DNA of 64,000 nt from Gelidibacter sp035515035 (GTDB lineage: Bacteria > Bacteroidota > Bacteroidia > Flavobacteriales > Flavobacteriaceae), in contig NZ_DATJCA010000106.1 in the NCBI RefSeq assembly GCF_035515035.1, positions 62,001 through 126,000 of the forward strand, given 5' to 3'. Below, one piece after another: positions 42,733 through 51,722 of the stretch. Below the pieces are notes generated by a model. That model searched no databases. It had not been told where the DNA came from and saw only the letters and a program-made list of their open reading frames with translations. Both the position numbers and the translations under genes were made by a program. Every line of letters starts with the position of its first letter. Positions within the stretch are counted from its first letter, which is position 1.

Positions 42733-43287
42733 TTATTTATCTAAATAATGATCCGTGTTTTCAAGTGGTGTTGCCGGCATTCCTTTATTGCTAATGTTAT
42801 AAATGGTTGCTAGAGGATAACCCAAAAGCATTGAGGAACCTGTTCTAATGATAAATTGGGTTAAATGATTTTGCAAGTGGTTATGGAGTAAATAGATAAA
42901 AGATAATTGTTTTGACGGACAAAAGGCTGCTTCTGGCTCATCCAAATAAATTCCGGGTTACTTTATCATTGGGTTCATGGTATGAAGGTATGCTTCCCCA
43001 CTGGAAAGGGCATTTAATTCTTGGCCATAGTTTTTTCTTATATACCGGATCTGTTCCGCGTCTTTTTCGTTTGACTGATAAGTGAGCAGGAACATTTACT
43101 TTCTAAATCAGAAAATGTATTTTGGATATGGACATCTGTTTTATTCCCACTGTTGAGGTAATTGCCAAGATCTTCAGCCCTAAAGAAAAGCCAGGTAGGA
43201 TGTTCAATAGCCTAAGTAAGTTCTCAAAAAAGGCACTAGGCGTTTTTCAGGATCAAAATTGGGTTTGTTATAATCAGCGGCATTCAT
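42733..43287 (-). pseudogene. Decayed AAA/ABC-type ATPase gene
   Basis: Pieces of one ATPase appear in order on the minus strand but in different frames. First FFRAEDLGNYLN (from about 43193). Then, after a frameshift, YGQELNALSSGEAYLHTMN (from about 43062; LSSGE is the ABC signature). An in-frame stop follows, then IYLDEPEAAFCPSKQ (Walker B) and QFIIRTGSSMLLGYP, where the switch histidine (normally THS) reads TGS. The last part ends at 42733. A possible N-terminal remnant begins at 43287 (MNAADYNKPNFDPEK) but its homology is unclear. At least two frameshifts and one stop rule out function. Related genes encode small stand-alone ATPases in Bacteroidota. Confidence 0.65.
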
Positions 43288-43331
43288 ATGAGGGAGCTGA
43301 ATCTACTTGCAATATTTCCAATAAGACGCTC

Positions 43332-43970
43332 TTACTTCCGCCCAAAATCCGCAGGAATCTCTCCCCAAGCTTTGGTTTCCCATTTGACTATGGTCGTCGT
43401 GTAAGTATTCGTTTTAAGCCAGTTAACGGCTCGATCTACCAATTCAAATAGCTCCCTGTTTTTTGCATTGCGCGGTAATTTTGTATTACAAGTTTTTTTC
43501 TTGACCCAACTCATCGCAATTTTTGAATCAGTATACATGATCCGTTCGCTTTCGTGTTTTTTAAGGAAAGCCAAACCATGAACAAGGGCTAAGAATTCTC
43601 CAATATTATTGGTTCCTTCAGGAAATGGGCCTTGAATGAAGAGTTGTTTTTTCGTTTTGGTATCCACGCCTCTATATTCCATAATACCCGGATTACCACT
43701 TGAGGCTGCATCTACTGAAATGGAGTTGTAGTTGGGCTGTCCTATTTTTTTGAGTTGTGCCTCGGTCAAATCACTTTTAAAACTTTTGGATTTGCCTATA
43801 TAGTCTCTGTAGTTTCCATCGAGAGCTTTTTTTGCAGCATCAAAGGTTTCAAAAGATTTGTATTGTGCCCCTGGGTAATCTGTGATCTGGGCCTTGCAAT
43901 CGTTCCATTTTTCAAAAATACCGGTTTTGTGACCTTTCCAAACGACGTAATATTTCTTCTTTTTGCTCAT
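43332..43970 (-). CDS. Ribonuclease H with viroplasmin domain
   Basis: A 212-residue protein. An N-terminal viroplasmin (RHBD-like) domain of about 45 residues (YYVVWKGHKTGIFEKWNDCK) binds RNA-DNA hybrids. The RNase HI domain follows, with catalytic residues in SVDAASSGNPG (D), NNIGEFLALVHGL (E) and MYTDSKIAMSW (D). It degrades RNA in hybrids. I chose the ATG at 43970 (MSKKKKYYVV); a longer frame from 44000 would read through a palindromic repeat and has no homology. The same repeat sits before trpS. Confidence 0.93.
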   Translation of the reverse strand: MSKKKKYYVVWKGHKTGIFEKWNDCKAQITDYPGAQYKSFETFDAAKKALDGNYRDYIGKSKSFKSDLTEAQLKKIGQPNYNSISVDAASSGNPGIMEYRGVDTKTKKQLFIQGPFPEGTNNIGEFLALVHGLAFLKKHESERIMYTDSKIAMSWVKKKTCNTKLPRNAKNRELFELVDRAVNWLKTNTYTTTIVKWETKAWGEIPADFGRK

Positions 43971-43996
43971 GTTTACTTCCCGCGACGGCGGTAATC
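43971..43996. repeat. Palindrome directly before the RNase H start codon
   Basis: On the minus strand CCGC-CGTC-GCGG precedes GAAGTAAACATG. The element is the same as that before trpS (61684-61709), including the shared tail GCGGGAAGTAAACATG. Confidence 0.65.
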
Positions 43997-44080
43997 CCAC
44001 TAAATTTATTAATAATTTCTTGCACGCGAGTTATACAGATTTTCACTAATTCGGACGAAACAGCCTACTCATTTGAGGAT

Positions 44081-44680
44081 CTATCCTTCCCTTCGGCCAT
44101 TGGAATTACTCTCTTGAGTTCTCAATAATTCCTCAACCACCTTCGGGAAATGCGCCATTTCTAATTCGTGTATTTTATCCGCAACCGTTTCCGCGGTATC
44201 TGATGGGCTCAGGTCGCATTTCGCCTGAAAAATGATTGCGCCTTCATCATAATGCTCATTAACATAATGAATGGTAATACCTGTTTGAGCTTCTTTATTC
44301 GCCACAACTGCATCATGGACAAAACTACCATACATTCCCTTTCCACCGTATTTGGGAAGTAGGGCAGGATGGATGTTGATGACTTTATTAGGGAATTCAT
44401 GCAGAATAAAATCTGGAAACTTCCATAAAAAACCAGCCAAAATTATCAAATCGGGCTGCGATGATTTTAAGATATTGAGCACGTCATTACTCTGGGAAAA
44501 TGCAATTCTGTTGAAAGACAGCGCACTTACCTTGAGGTTTTTACAGCGGTCTAAAACTTTGGCATGAGGATTGTTAGTCAACACCAGAATGACAGAACCA
44601 ATATCTCTGTTGTGAAAATACTTGATTAAATTTTCAGCATTAGTACCACTTCCGGACGCAAAAATTACGATACGTTTCAT
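44081..44680 (-). CDS. purN: Phosphoribosylglycinamide formyltransferase
   Basis: A 199-residue GART that transfers a formyl group from 10-formyltetrahydrofolate to GAR in purine synthesis. ASGSGTNAENLI near the start binds the phosphate. INIHPALLPKYGGKGMYG carries the active-site histidine, and AQTGITIHYVNEHYDEGAIIFQ has the later catalytic region. Length is normal. It is a single gene between the RNase H and the acpP operon, which it diverges from. Confidence 0.95.
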   Translation of the reverse strand: MKRIVIFASGSGTNAENLIKYFHNRDIGSVILVLTNNPHAKVLDRCKNLKVSALSFNRIAFSQSNDVLNILKSSQPDLIILAGFLWKFPDFILHEFPNKVINIHPALLPKYGGKGMYGSFVHDAVVANKEAQTGITIHYVNEHYDEGAIIFQAKCDLSPSDTAETVADKIHELEMAHFPKVVEELLRTQESNSNGRREG

Positions 44681-44942
44681 CGGCTAATTTCTCTTTTTAA
44701 ATTATTGTCAGACCTGACTGTCAAAATGCAGGTGCAATTTACTATCAAATTAAAAAATGTTCAGCAAAATTCCATAATCTCATTTCATTTACAGATATTA
44801 GCTTCCAAATTCAAAAACAAAAAAAAGAATAATTATTAACAATTAGGAGGTAAAATAGAAATACTTAGATGTATTTTTGCAAATCACAAACACAATTCTA
44901 ACACATTGTAGAAATAATAATGGGTTTTAGAATAAAGTTTTT

Positions 44943-44950
44943 TATTTTTG
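44943..44950 (+). promoter_or_regulatory. -7 promoter box TATTTTTG for acpP
   Basis: Exact TAnnTTTG match 30 bases before the acpP start codon; the typical leader length suggests a genuine start site. Confidence 0.6.
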
Positions 44951-44979
44951 CCAATTAATAAAACTTAAAATTAAATATT

Positions 44980-45213
44980 ATGTCAGACATTGCATCAAGA
45001 GTAAAAGCGATTATAGTAGACAAATTAGGTGTAGACGAGAACGAAGTTGTCACTGAAGCAAGCTTCACAAATGATTTAGGAGCAGATTCTTTGGATACTG
45101 TGGAATTGATCATGGAATTTGAAAAGGAATTTGATATCCAAATTCCAGATGACCAAGCAGAAAATATTGCTACAGTTGGTCAAGCTATCTCTTATATAGA
45201 AGCAGCAAAATAA
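44980..45213 (+). CDS. acpP: Acyl carrier protein
   Basis: A 77-residue ACP of fatty-acid synthesis. The phosphopantetheine serine is in LGADSLDTVELIMEF. The charge and helix pattern is standard. Thirteen bases downstream lies fabF, so ACP and condensing enzyme are made together, with rnc next. Confidence 0.98.
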   Translation: MSDIASRVKAIIVDKLGVDENEVVTEASFTNDLGADSLDTVELIMEFEKEFDIQIPDDQAENIATVGQAISYIEAAK

Positions 45214-45225
45214 GTAACAGACTTT

Positions 45226-46476
45226 ATGGAATTGAGGCGAGTTGTAGTTACAGGGTTAGGTGCTCTTACACCAATCGGGAATACCAAAGATGAATATTGG
45301 GACGCTCTGGTTAGTGGTAAAAGTGGTGCTGCGCCAATAACATATTTTGATACTGAAAAGTTCAAAACTAAATTCGCGTGCGAATTAAAAAACTTTGATG
45401 CTACCCAATTCATTGACAGGAAGCTGGTCAACCGAATGGACAGATTTACGCAGTATGCCATGGTGGCTTCAGATGAAGCCATTGCAGATGCTAAATTGGA
45501 TCTAAATGTTGTGGACAAACTTCGCGTTGGTGTTATTTGGGGAGCTGGTATTGGAGGTTTAGAGACTTTTCAAAATGAGGTGCTTAATTTTGCCGCAGGA
45601 GATGGAACCCCGCGTTTCAATCCGTTCTTTATTCCAAAAATGATTGCAGATATAGCTCCAGGGAACATTTCCATTAAGCATGGATTTATGGGCCCTAACT
45701 ATACCACGGTTTCGGCTTGTGCATCTGCTGCCAATGCAATGATTGACGCCCTAAACTATATTCGTTTGGGCTATTGCGATGTAATTGTTACGGGCGGTAG
45801 TGAAGCAGCTGTTACCATTGCAGGAATGGGTGGCTTTAATGCCATGCATGCCTTATCAACCAGGAATGATAGTCCAGAAACGGCTTCGAGACCTTTTGAC
45901 GCTACCAGAGATGGTTTTGTTTTGGGTGAAGGTGCCGGTGCGATCATTTTGGAAGAATATGAGCATGCAAAAGAAAGAGGAGCCAAGATATATGCTGAGG
46001 TAGTTGGAGGCGGATTGTCGTCTGATGCCTATCATATGACTGCCCCACATCCTGAGGGAATAGGAGTTATTGCCGTAATGAGAAATTGTTTGGAAAATGC
46101 TGGATTGAAGCCCGAAGATGTTGATCATATCAATACACACGGTACGTCCACACCTTTAGGTGATGTTGCTGAACTTAAAGCCATTACGGAGGTTTTTGGT
46201 GAACATGCCAAGAATATCAATATCAATTCAACAAAGTCAATGACAGGCCATTTGTTAGGTGCCGCAGGGGCTATTGAAGCCATTGCTTCAATTTTGGCCA
46301 TGGAACACGGCATTGTGCCTCCAACGATCAACCATTCGGTTGTTGATGAAAATATTGATCCGCAATTAAACTTAACACTTAACAAAGCTCAGAAGAGAGA
46401 AGTTAACGTGGCCATGAGTAATACTTTTGGATTTGGCGGTCATAACGCTTGTGTATTATTCAAAAAATTAGATTAA
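45226..46476 (+). CDS. fabF: 3-oxoacyl-ACP synthase II
   Basis: A 416-residue KASII that elongates acyl-ACP with malonyl-ACP. The Cys-His-His triad is in TVSACASAANAMIDAL, HINTHGTSTPLGD and MTGHLLGAAGAIE. It begins MELRRVVVTGLGALTPIGNT, and GFGGHNA is near the end. Length is normal. It forms the middle of acpP-fabF-rnc, with rnc eight bases after it. Confidence 0.97.
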   Translation: MELRRVVVTGLGALTPIGNTKDEYWDALVSGKSGAAPITYFDTEKFKTKFACELKNFDATQFIDRKLVNRMDRFTQYAMVASDEAIADAKLDLNVVDKLRVGVIWGAGIGGLETFQNEVLNFAAGDGTPRFNPFFIPKMIADIAPGNISIKHGFMGPNYTTVSACASAANAMIDALNYIRLGYCDVIVTGGSEAAVTIAGMGGFNAMHALSTRNDSPETASRPFDATRDGFVLGEGAGAIILEEYEHAKERGAKIYAEVVGGGLSSDAYHMTAPHPEGIGVIAVMRNCLENAGLKPEDVDHINTHGTSTPLGDVAELKAITEVFGEHAKNININSTKSMTGHLLGAAGAIEAIASILAMEHGIVPPTINHSVVDENIDPQLNLTLNKAQKREVNVAMSNTFGFGGHNACVLFKKLD

Positions 46477-46483
46477 ATCCCGA

Positions 46484-47230
46484 ATGAATTACATTCGTAA
46501 CATATTAAATTCCCGTTCTAAAAATGACGGGAATTTTTTTTTAGAACTTCAGAAAATCTTAGGTTATAAGCCTAAAAACAAGAGTCTTTACATTAAGGCG
46601 TTTACCCACCGTTCCATGAATATCAAGGATGAAAAGGGAATGGCGCTCAACTATGAAAGGCTCGAATTTGTTGGAGATGCCATGCTAGGACTTGTTATTG
46701 CCGCTTATCTTTATGCCGAAGTGCCGGAAGGAGATGAGGGATACTTGACAAAAATGCGCTCTAAAGTAGTCAGTAGGGAGCACCTAAATGAATTGGGCAA
46801 GGAACTTAAGCTCATCGACTTTGTCGAATCTAAAATCCCTAAAAATAATTTTGGAAGTAACATTCACGGTAATTTGTTTGAAGCCCTTGTTGGCGCTGTT
46901 TTTCTTGACAAAGGTTACAAACAATGCGAGAAGTTCATCAATAAAAAAGTCATCAACAAGCATATTGATATTGAGACGCTAGAAGGAAAGGTCATTAGTT
47001 ATAAAAGTTTGGTGATTGAATGGTGCCAAAAAGAAAAGAAGACTTTTGACTATAATGTCTATGAAGATACGGGCAATGATAATCTCAAGCATTTTTCCGT
47101 GAAGCTCTCCATAGATGGAAAAGTAGTTTCCAAAGCACGAGCAACTTCAAAAAAGAAGGCCGAAGAAAAAGCTTCCAAACGTGCTTTTTTTGCTTTTCAA
47201 AATAAGATAAATCGATCTTTTAAAGAATAG
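46484..47230 (+). CDS. rnc: Ribonuclease III
   Basis: A 248-residue double-strand-specific RNase that processes rRNA and some mRNAs. The catalytic signature is NYERLEFVGDAMLGLVIA near residue 55; the second acidic cluster is in GNLFEALVGAVFLDKG. The C-terminal dsRNA-binding domain (about 170-240) ends in ATSKKKAEEKASKRAFFAF. It is the third gene of the acpP operon. Confidence 0.97.
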   Translation: MNYIRNILNSRSKNDGNFFLELQKILGYKPKNKSLYIKAFTHRSMNIKDEKGMALNYERLEFVGDAMLGLVIAAYLYAEVPEGDEGYLTKMRSKVVSREHLNELGKELKLIDFVESKIPKNNFGSNIHGNLFEALVGAVFLDKGYKQCEKFINKKVINKHIDIETLEGKVISYKSLVIEWCQKEKKTFDYNVYEDTGNDNLKHFSVKLSIDGKVVSKARATSKKKAEEKASKRAFFAFQNKINRSFKE

Positions 47231-47355
47231 CTCTCCGCGTTCCATAAAAGTTACTAACTATAACGATTTCGCTTGATGCGCCTGTTAAGAATATACCAAA
47301 CTTGATATTACAGTGGAGATAAAGTGCTATCTTTACGGCTCATGTTATTATCACT

Positions 47356-47835
47356 ATGGCGTTACACAAACTACTTGTAGATGATTTTTATGACGCATCC
47401 TACTCACTTTTAGCCGTACATTGTAGATTGGAAGATTACAGATTGGCGTATCTTCTCAATAAATATTTGAACCTGAACCTGAAACGTCAACCTCAAGATT
47501 TAGACTACAAATATTTTGCTGCTAACTATCCTATTTACGAATGGTTTGATGAAGAACTTTTTACAACTTGGCACATGGTGTCAAACGTTTGTAAAAAAGA
47601 GGAGGACATCTTGCAAAGTTCTGGTTCCTTGTTTTCAACCAGTGAAAAAGTATTGAAAACATATCATTTGCTGCCTGAACTTAAAAATGTGGATTTTTTG
47701 ATCAAAATCACCAATGACGACCGCTATCTGGACGAGAAGCTGATGTTAGACAAAATCCAGGCCATCCCTCAAGTAATAACAACCTACACGATTGATGTAG
47801 ACCAATTAAGGTCTAGAGATAATTTAATTTTTTGA
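47356..47835 (+). CDS. IPExxxVDY family protein
   Basis: A 159-residue protein of a family found in Bacteroidota. The C-terminal strand IPQVITTYTIDVDQL fits the namesake pattern, here with Q in place of E and TID in place of VDY. FDYxxxxxSLLAVHCRLEDYRLAYLLNKYL-type text opens the protein (only partly quoted). It lies three bases before pyk, as in many flavobacterial genomes. The role is unknown; co-transcription with pyruvate kinase is the only clue. Confidence 0.88.
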   Translation: MALHKLLVDDFYDASYSLLAVHCRLEDYRLAYLLNKYLNLNLKRQPQDLDYKYFAANYPIYEWFDEELFTTWHMVSNVCKKEEDILQSSGSLFSTSEKVLKTYHLLPELKNVDFLIKITNDDRYLDEKLMLDKIQAIPQVITTYTIDVDQLRSRDNLIF

Positions 47836-47838
47836 TTA

Positions 47839-49281
47839 ATGCAAAAACGAAAAAAAACAAAAATAGTAGCCACGTTAGGACCAGCTACCAGTACTAAAGC
47901 CGTATTAAAAGGAATGCTTGATGAAGGTGTGGACGTCTTTAGAATTAACTTTTCCCATGCTGATTATGCAGATGTTGAAGAACGCATCAAAATGATTCGT
48001 GAACTCAATGAGGAATTTGGATATAATGCTGCCATTTTGGGCGATTTACAAGGGCCAAAATTGCGCGTTGGCGTAATGAAAGGCGAAGTTGTGGTTAATG
48101 AAGGTGATGAAATAATTTTTGCAACGGGCAAGAAATTTGAAGGCACAAAAGAGCGTGTCTATATGACCTACGATAAATTTCCACAAGATGCAAAACCAGG
48201 CGAACGCATATTGCTGGACGATGGGAAATTGATTTTTGAAGTGGTCTCTACAGATAAAAAATCTGAAGTTAAGGCTCGTGTCATTCAGGGCGGTCCTTTG
48301 AAATCGAAGAAGGGTGTAAACCTACCAAACACGAATATTTCACAACCTGCCTTGACAGAAAAAGATATTGAAGATGCCATTTTTGCAATCAAAATGAAAG
48401 TGGATTGGATGGCTCTTTCCTTTGTGCGCCATGCGGAGGACTTAATGGAACTTGAAGAATTGATCAAGAAGCATAGTGATCATAAAATTCCGATTATTGC
48501 CAAAATTGAGAAACCGGAAGCTGTAGAAAATATTGATAAAATTGTTGCCTATTGTGATGGATTGATGGTAGCACGTGGTGACTTGGGTGTGGAAATTCCT
48601 GCAGAGGAAGTTCCATTAATTCAAAAACAACTGGTTTTAAGAGCCAAACGCGCACGTATTCCAGTAATCATTGCCACGCAAATGATGGAAACGATGATTT
48701 CAAGTTTGACGCCAACGCGTGCAGAGGTGAATGACGTTGCCAACTCAGTAATGGATGGGGCTGATGCTGTGATGCTTTCAGGTGAAACTTCTGTAGGACA
48801 ATATCCTGTGCAAGTGATCAGACAAATGAGCAATATTATTAAAAGTGTGGAGGATTCACCTTTGATTAAGGTACCACAGTCGCCACCACATATTCGTACC
48901 AAGCGTTATATAACAAAATCCATTTGTTTTCACGCCGCAAATATGGCCAATGAAATCAACGCAAGAGCAATTTCAACATTGACGAATAGTGGTTATACTG
49001 CTTTTCAAATTTCAGCGTGGAGACCAAGTTCACATATTTTAGTATTTACATCTAATAGACGTATTTTAACACAACTCAGTTTATTATGGGGAGTTAAAGC
49101 GTTTTTCTATGACAAGTTTGTAAGCACTGATGAAACTATTGAAGATGTGAATGCCATAGCGTGTAAAGAAGGCTATCTAGAGACAGGTGATATGCTGGTA
49201 AGTTTGGCGGCAATGCCTATACAAGAAAAAGGGATGGTCAACACTTTAAGAGTTACTGAAATTACGAATTGTAATTTTTAA
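47839..49281 (+). CDS. pyk: Pyruvate kinase
   Basis: A 480-residue enzyme making pyruvate and ATP from phosphoenolpyruvate. Active-site landmarks are TKIVATLGPATST at the start, FRINFSHADY, LLDDGKL and IIAKIEKPEAVENID with the catalytic lysine, and MVARGDLGVEIP. The C-terminal domain keeps the general fold, where allosteric ligands bind. Length is normal. It follows the IPExxxVDY gene directly and is followed by a terminator. Confidence 0.98.
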   Translation: MQKRKKTKIVATLGPATSTKAVLKGMLDEGVDVFRINFSHADYADVEERIKMIRELNEEFGYNAAILGDLQGPKLRVGVMKGEVVVNEGDEIIFATGKKFEGTKERVYMTYDKFPQDAKPGERILLDDGKLIFEVVSTDKKSEVKARVIQGGPLKSKKGVNLPNTNISQPALTEKDIEDAIFAIKMKVDWMALSFVRHAEDLMELEELIKKHSDHKIPIIAKIEKPEAVENIDKIVAYCDGLMVARGDLGVEIPAEEVPLIQKQLVLRAKRARIPVIIATQMMETMISSLTPTRAEVNDVANSVMDGADAVMLSGETSVGQYPVQVIRQMSNIIKSVEDSPLIKVPQSPPHIRTKRYITKSICFHAANMANEINARAISTLTNSGYTAFQISAWRPSSHILVFTSNRRILTQLSLLWGVKAFFYDKFVSTDETIEDVNAIACKEGYLETGDMLVSLAAMPIQEKGMVNTLRVTEITNCNF

Positions 49282-49319
49282 GTTAAGAAGCTATATAAGA
49301 TTTAGCTTTTACACATACC

Positions 49320-49360
49320 AACCTCAAAGGCTTTCAATCAAAGTCTTTGAGGTTTTTTTA
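49320..49360 (+). terminator. Terminator after pyk
   Basis: The stem ACCTCAAAG/CTTTGAGGT is followed by T-run, about 40 bases after the pyk stop codon. Confidence 0.8.
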
Positions 49361-49501
49361 TTGATAAATGTATGATGTTTAAAAAAGAGTTAAATTTATA
49401 GACCGTCAAATTTGAAAAATTATAAACGCAACCAATTCGTTGAAGATACATCTGTTGATATAGCATCGACTTTATAGTTTACAAAAAACAATATAACGCT
49501 A

Positions 49502-49894
49502 ATGAAAAAGGCCTTCCTTCTTTTACTTCTATGTATAAGTTTTAGTTGTGCCGATAACGATATGGGCACCCATGGCACTGTTAATTTAAAGCGTGATGGG
49601 TGTTTTGACAAATTTGAAAGTGACGCCCGCATCTGTTTGGACTCGATTGTTAATGATTCAAGATGCCCAACAGGTGTTGTTTGCGTTTGGGAAGGTGATG
49701 CTGTGGCCGCTTTCACATTTACAAAAAACAATACTGTCAGGAGTTTTAAATTGCACACTAATAGCAAATTTCAAAACGATACCATCCTTGAAGGGTTTAC
49801 CATCCAATTAGTTCAAATTATACCATATCCAATTTCAGATCAAACTATTGACCCCGATGATTATCGGGCAGAAATTAATGTTGTCGAAAATTAA
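49502..49894 (+). CDS. Putative lipoprotein, unknown function
   Basis: A 130-residue protein. The signal MKKAFLLLLLCISFSCADN has a lipobox ending in cysteine 16, so it is a lipoprotein. The mature part has two pairs of cysteines in ARICLDSIVNDSRCPTGVVCVWEG; related small lipoproteins in Bacteroidota share the C-L-D-S-x-x-D-S-R-C-P pattern. No enzymatic motif is seen. It is monocistronic and faces dinB. Confidence 0.75.
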   Translation: MKKAFLLLLLCISFSCADNDMGTHGTVNLKRDGCFDKFESDARICLDSIVNDSRCPTGVVCVWEGDAVAAFTFTKNNTVRSFKLHTNSKFQNDTILEGFTIQLVQIIPYPISDQTIDPDDYRAEINVVEN

Positions 49895-49912
49895 AGTTAA
49901 CCACGGATCTAA

Positions 49913-51019
49913 CTAAAAACCAAACTTCAATTGTACGTTGACGGTTTGTTTTAAATTAGTCACTTGAGTAGCCTTGTCTTCAGTATTTAGGTTGGACATG
50001 GAAATCCCAAGTAACCTTACGGAATTACTCATCTTTTCTTGATACAATAAATCTTTGGCAGTATCAAGAATAACCTCTTTATTACTTACAAAATAGGGTA
50101 AGGTTTTGCTTCGGGTCTGTAGGGTGAAATCGCTGTATTTTATTTTTAAAGTGACGGTTTTTCCTGCCACTTTACTTTGTTCCAAACGCTTTGCGACTTC
50201 TTTGGCAATTTTTTCCAATTTTTCCAGCATGAAAATCTCACTTGATAAATTTTCATTAAATGTACGCTCAGCAGCTAAAGATTTTCGGATGCGGTTGGGT
50301 TTGACCTCACTGTTGTGAATGCCTCTAACCAGGTAGTAATAATAACTACCTGATTTGCCAAAATGCTGTTCAAGATAGTCTAGGGATCTTAATTTTAAAT
50401 CTTCACCCGTAAAAATCCCCAATTGATACATTTTATCGGCCGTTACTTTTCCCACGCCGTGAAATTTCCTGATATCCAAAGCTTTTAAAAAGTCTAAAAC
50501 ATCTTCAGGATTGACTGTTTTTTGTCCGTTAGGCTTGTTGTAATCGCTGGCAATCTTAGCTACAAATTTATTAATGGAGATTCCTGCCGAAGCGGTAAGT
50601 CCAACTTCTTTAAAAATACGTTGTCTAATTTCTTGGGCAATCAAAGAGGCACTTGGATTGCCTTTTTTATTCTCGGTCACATCCAAATAGGCCTCATCCA
50701 AAGAAAGAGGTTCCACCAAATCTGTATAATCATAAAATATGGTTCTTACTTTCTTTGAAATTTCCTTATAGCGATCAAATCGTGGGGGAACAAAAATCAA
50801 GTCAGGACAGTTACGTTTAGCTTGCATCCCACTCATCGCACTTCGAACACCAAATTTTCTCGCTTCATAACTTGCAGCTGCCACAACGCCTCGTTTCTCA
50901 CTACCTCCAACCGCCAATGCTTTACCTTTCAATTCAGGATGATCCATTTGTTCAACAGATGCGTAAAAAGCGTCCATATCCACATGAATGATCTTTCTTA
51001 TTGGTAAATTGTTTGGCAT
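49913..51019 (-). CDS. dinB: DNA polymerase IV
   Basis: A 368-residue Y-family translesion polymerase. The catalytic residues are in IIHVDMDAFYASVEQ (first aspartate) and EPLSLDEAYLDVTEN (the D-E pair). SAGISINKFVAKIASD and GVGKVTADKMYQLGI (HhH) follow, and the little-finger domain ends the protein. It lacks an obvious QLxLF-type beta-clamp motif, although the C-terminal VNVQLKFGF may act as one. It is monocistronic. Confidence 0.95.
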   Translation of the reverse strand: MPNNLPIRKIIHVDMDAFYASVEQMDHPELKGKALAVGGSEKRGVVAAASYEARKFGVRSAMSGMQAKRNCPDLIFVPPRFDRYKEISKKVRTIFYDYTDLVEPLSLDEAYLDVTENKKGNPSASLIAQEIRQRIFKEVGLTASAGISINKFVAKIASDYNKPNGQKTVNPEDVLDFLKALDIRKFHGVGKVTADKMYQLGIFTGEDLKLRSLDYLEQHFGKSGSYYYYLVRGIHNSEVKPNRIRKSLAAERTFNENLSSEIFMLEKLEKIAKEVAKRLEQSKVAGKTVTLKIKYSDFTLQTRSKTLPYFVSNKEVILDTAKDLLYQEKMSNSVRLLGISMSNLNTEDKATQVTNLKQTVNVQLKFGF

Positions 51020-51062
51020 AGTGTAAATTTATAACATCTAAACGGAACAGAAATTATAAAAG

Positions 51063-51722
51063 ATGGCAAAAACGGCTATTGTTTTGGGAGCAACTGGGTT
51101 TACAGGGAGCATTTTGTTGAAAATGCTCTTGGAAGACGAGCGCTATGGTCATGTGACTGTTTTTGGAAGGAATTCTTGTAACATTAAACATCCAAAATTA
51201 GAAGAATATATCATTGACTTATTCGAATTGTCGCATTATCAAAATAAATTTAAAGCTGATGAAGTGTATTGTTGTGTGGGAACTACCAAAGCGAAAACCT
51301 CAAATAAAGATATCTACGTTAAAATTGATTATGGAATACCTGTGGCAGCGGCAAAACTTTGCAAAGAGAATGAAATTGACACTTTTTTAGTCATTTCAGC
51401 TTTGGGAGCCAAAAAGAAGAGTAAGGTTTTTTACAATAGAACAAAAGGAAAAATGGAAGCCGCAGTATTGGAGCAAAAAATTCCATACACTTATATTTTA
51501 CAACCGTCCTTGATTAGCGGTAAACGCGAAGAATTTCGCTTTGGCGAATACGTGTTTAATGCCCTGATGAATCTCATAAAACCGATATTTCGTTTTGGAG
51601 GTCTTAAACGTTATCAGCCCATTGCCCCAGAGACCATCGCAAAATGTATGGTGTGGCTAGCAAATAATAAGTATAATTCAGTACGAATAGAATCAGAAAA
51701 AATACAGGAATTAGGTGAGTGA
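51063..51722 (+). CDS. NAD(P)-binding epimerase/dehydratase-like protein
   Basis: A 219-residue Rossmann protein of the atypical SDR class, resembling the HTATIP2-like group. The binding motif is VLGATGFTGSILLKM at the N-terminus, and YCCVGTTKAK is typical of this group. The YxxxK pair is not standard (FYNRTKGKMEAAV). Its substrate is unknown. It overlaps the CYTH gene by eight bases, so they form an operon. Confidence 0.85.
   Translation: MAKTAIVLGATGFTGSILLKMLLEDERYGHVTVFGRNSCNIKHPKLEEYIIDLFELSHYQNKFKADEVYCCVGTTKAKTSNKDIYVKIDYGIPVAAAKLCKENEIDTFLVISALGAKKKSKVFYNRTKGKMEAAVLEQKIPYTYILQPSLISGKREEFRFGEYVFNALMNLIKPIFRFGGLKRYQPIAPETIAKCMVWLANNKYNSVRIESEKIQELGE

Noticed and set aside
43122..43451. 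Plus-strand frame across the ATPase remnant and the end of the RNase H gene
   Set aside because: The minus strand holds recognisable ATPase motifs and RNase H; the plus frame is antisense without homology.
43971..44000. Ten-residue N-terminal extension of RNase H (MGLPPSREVN)
   Set aside because: The codons come from a palindromic repeat also present before trpS; family members start at the MSKKKK position.
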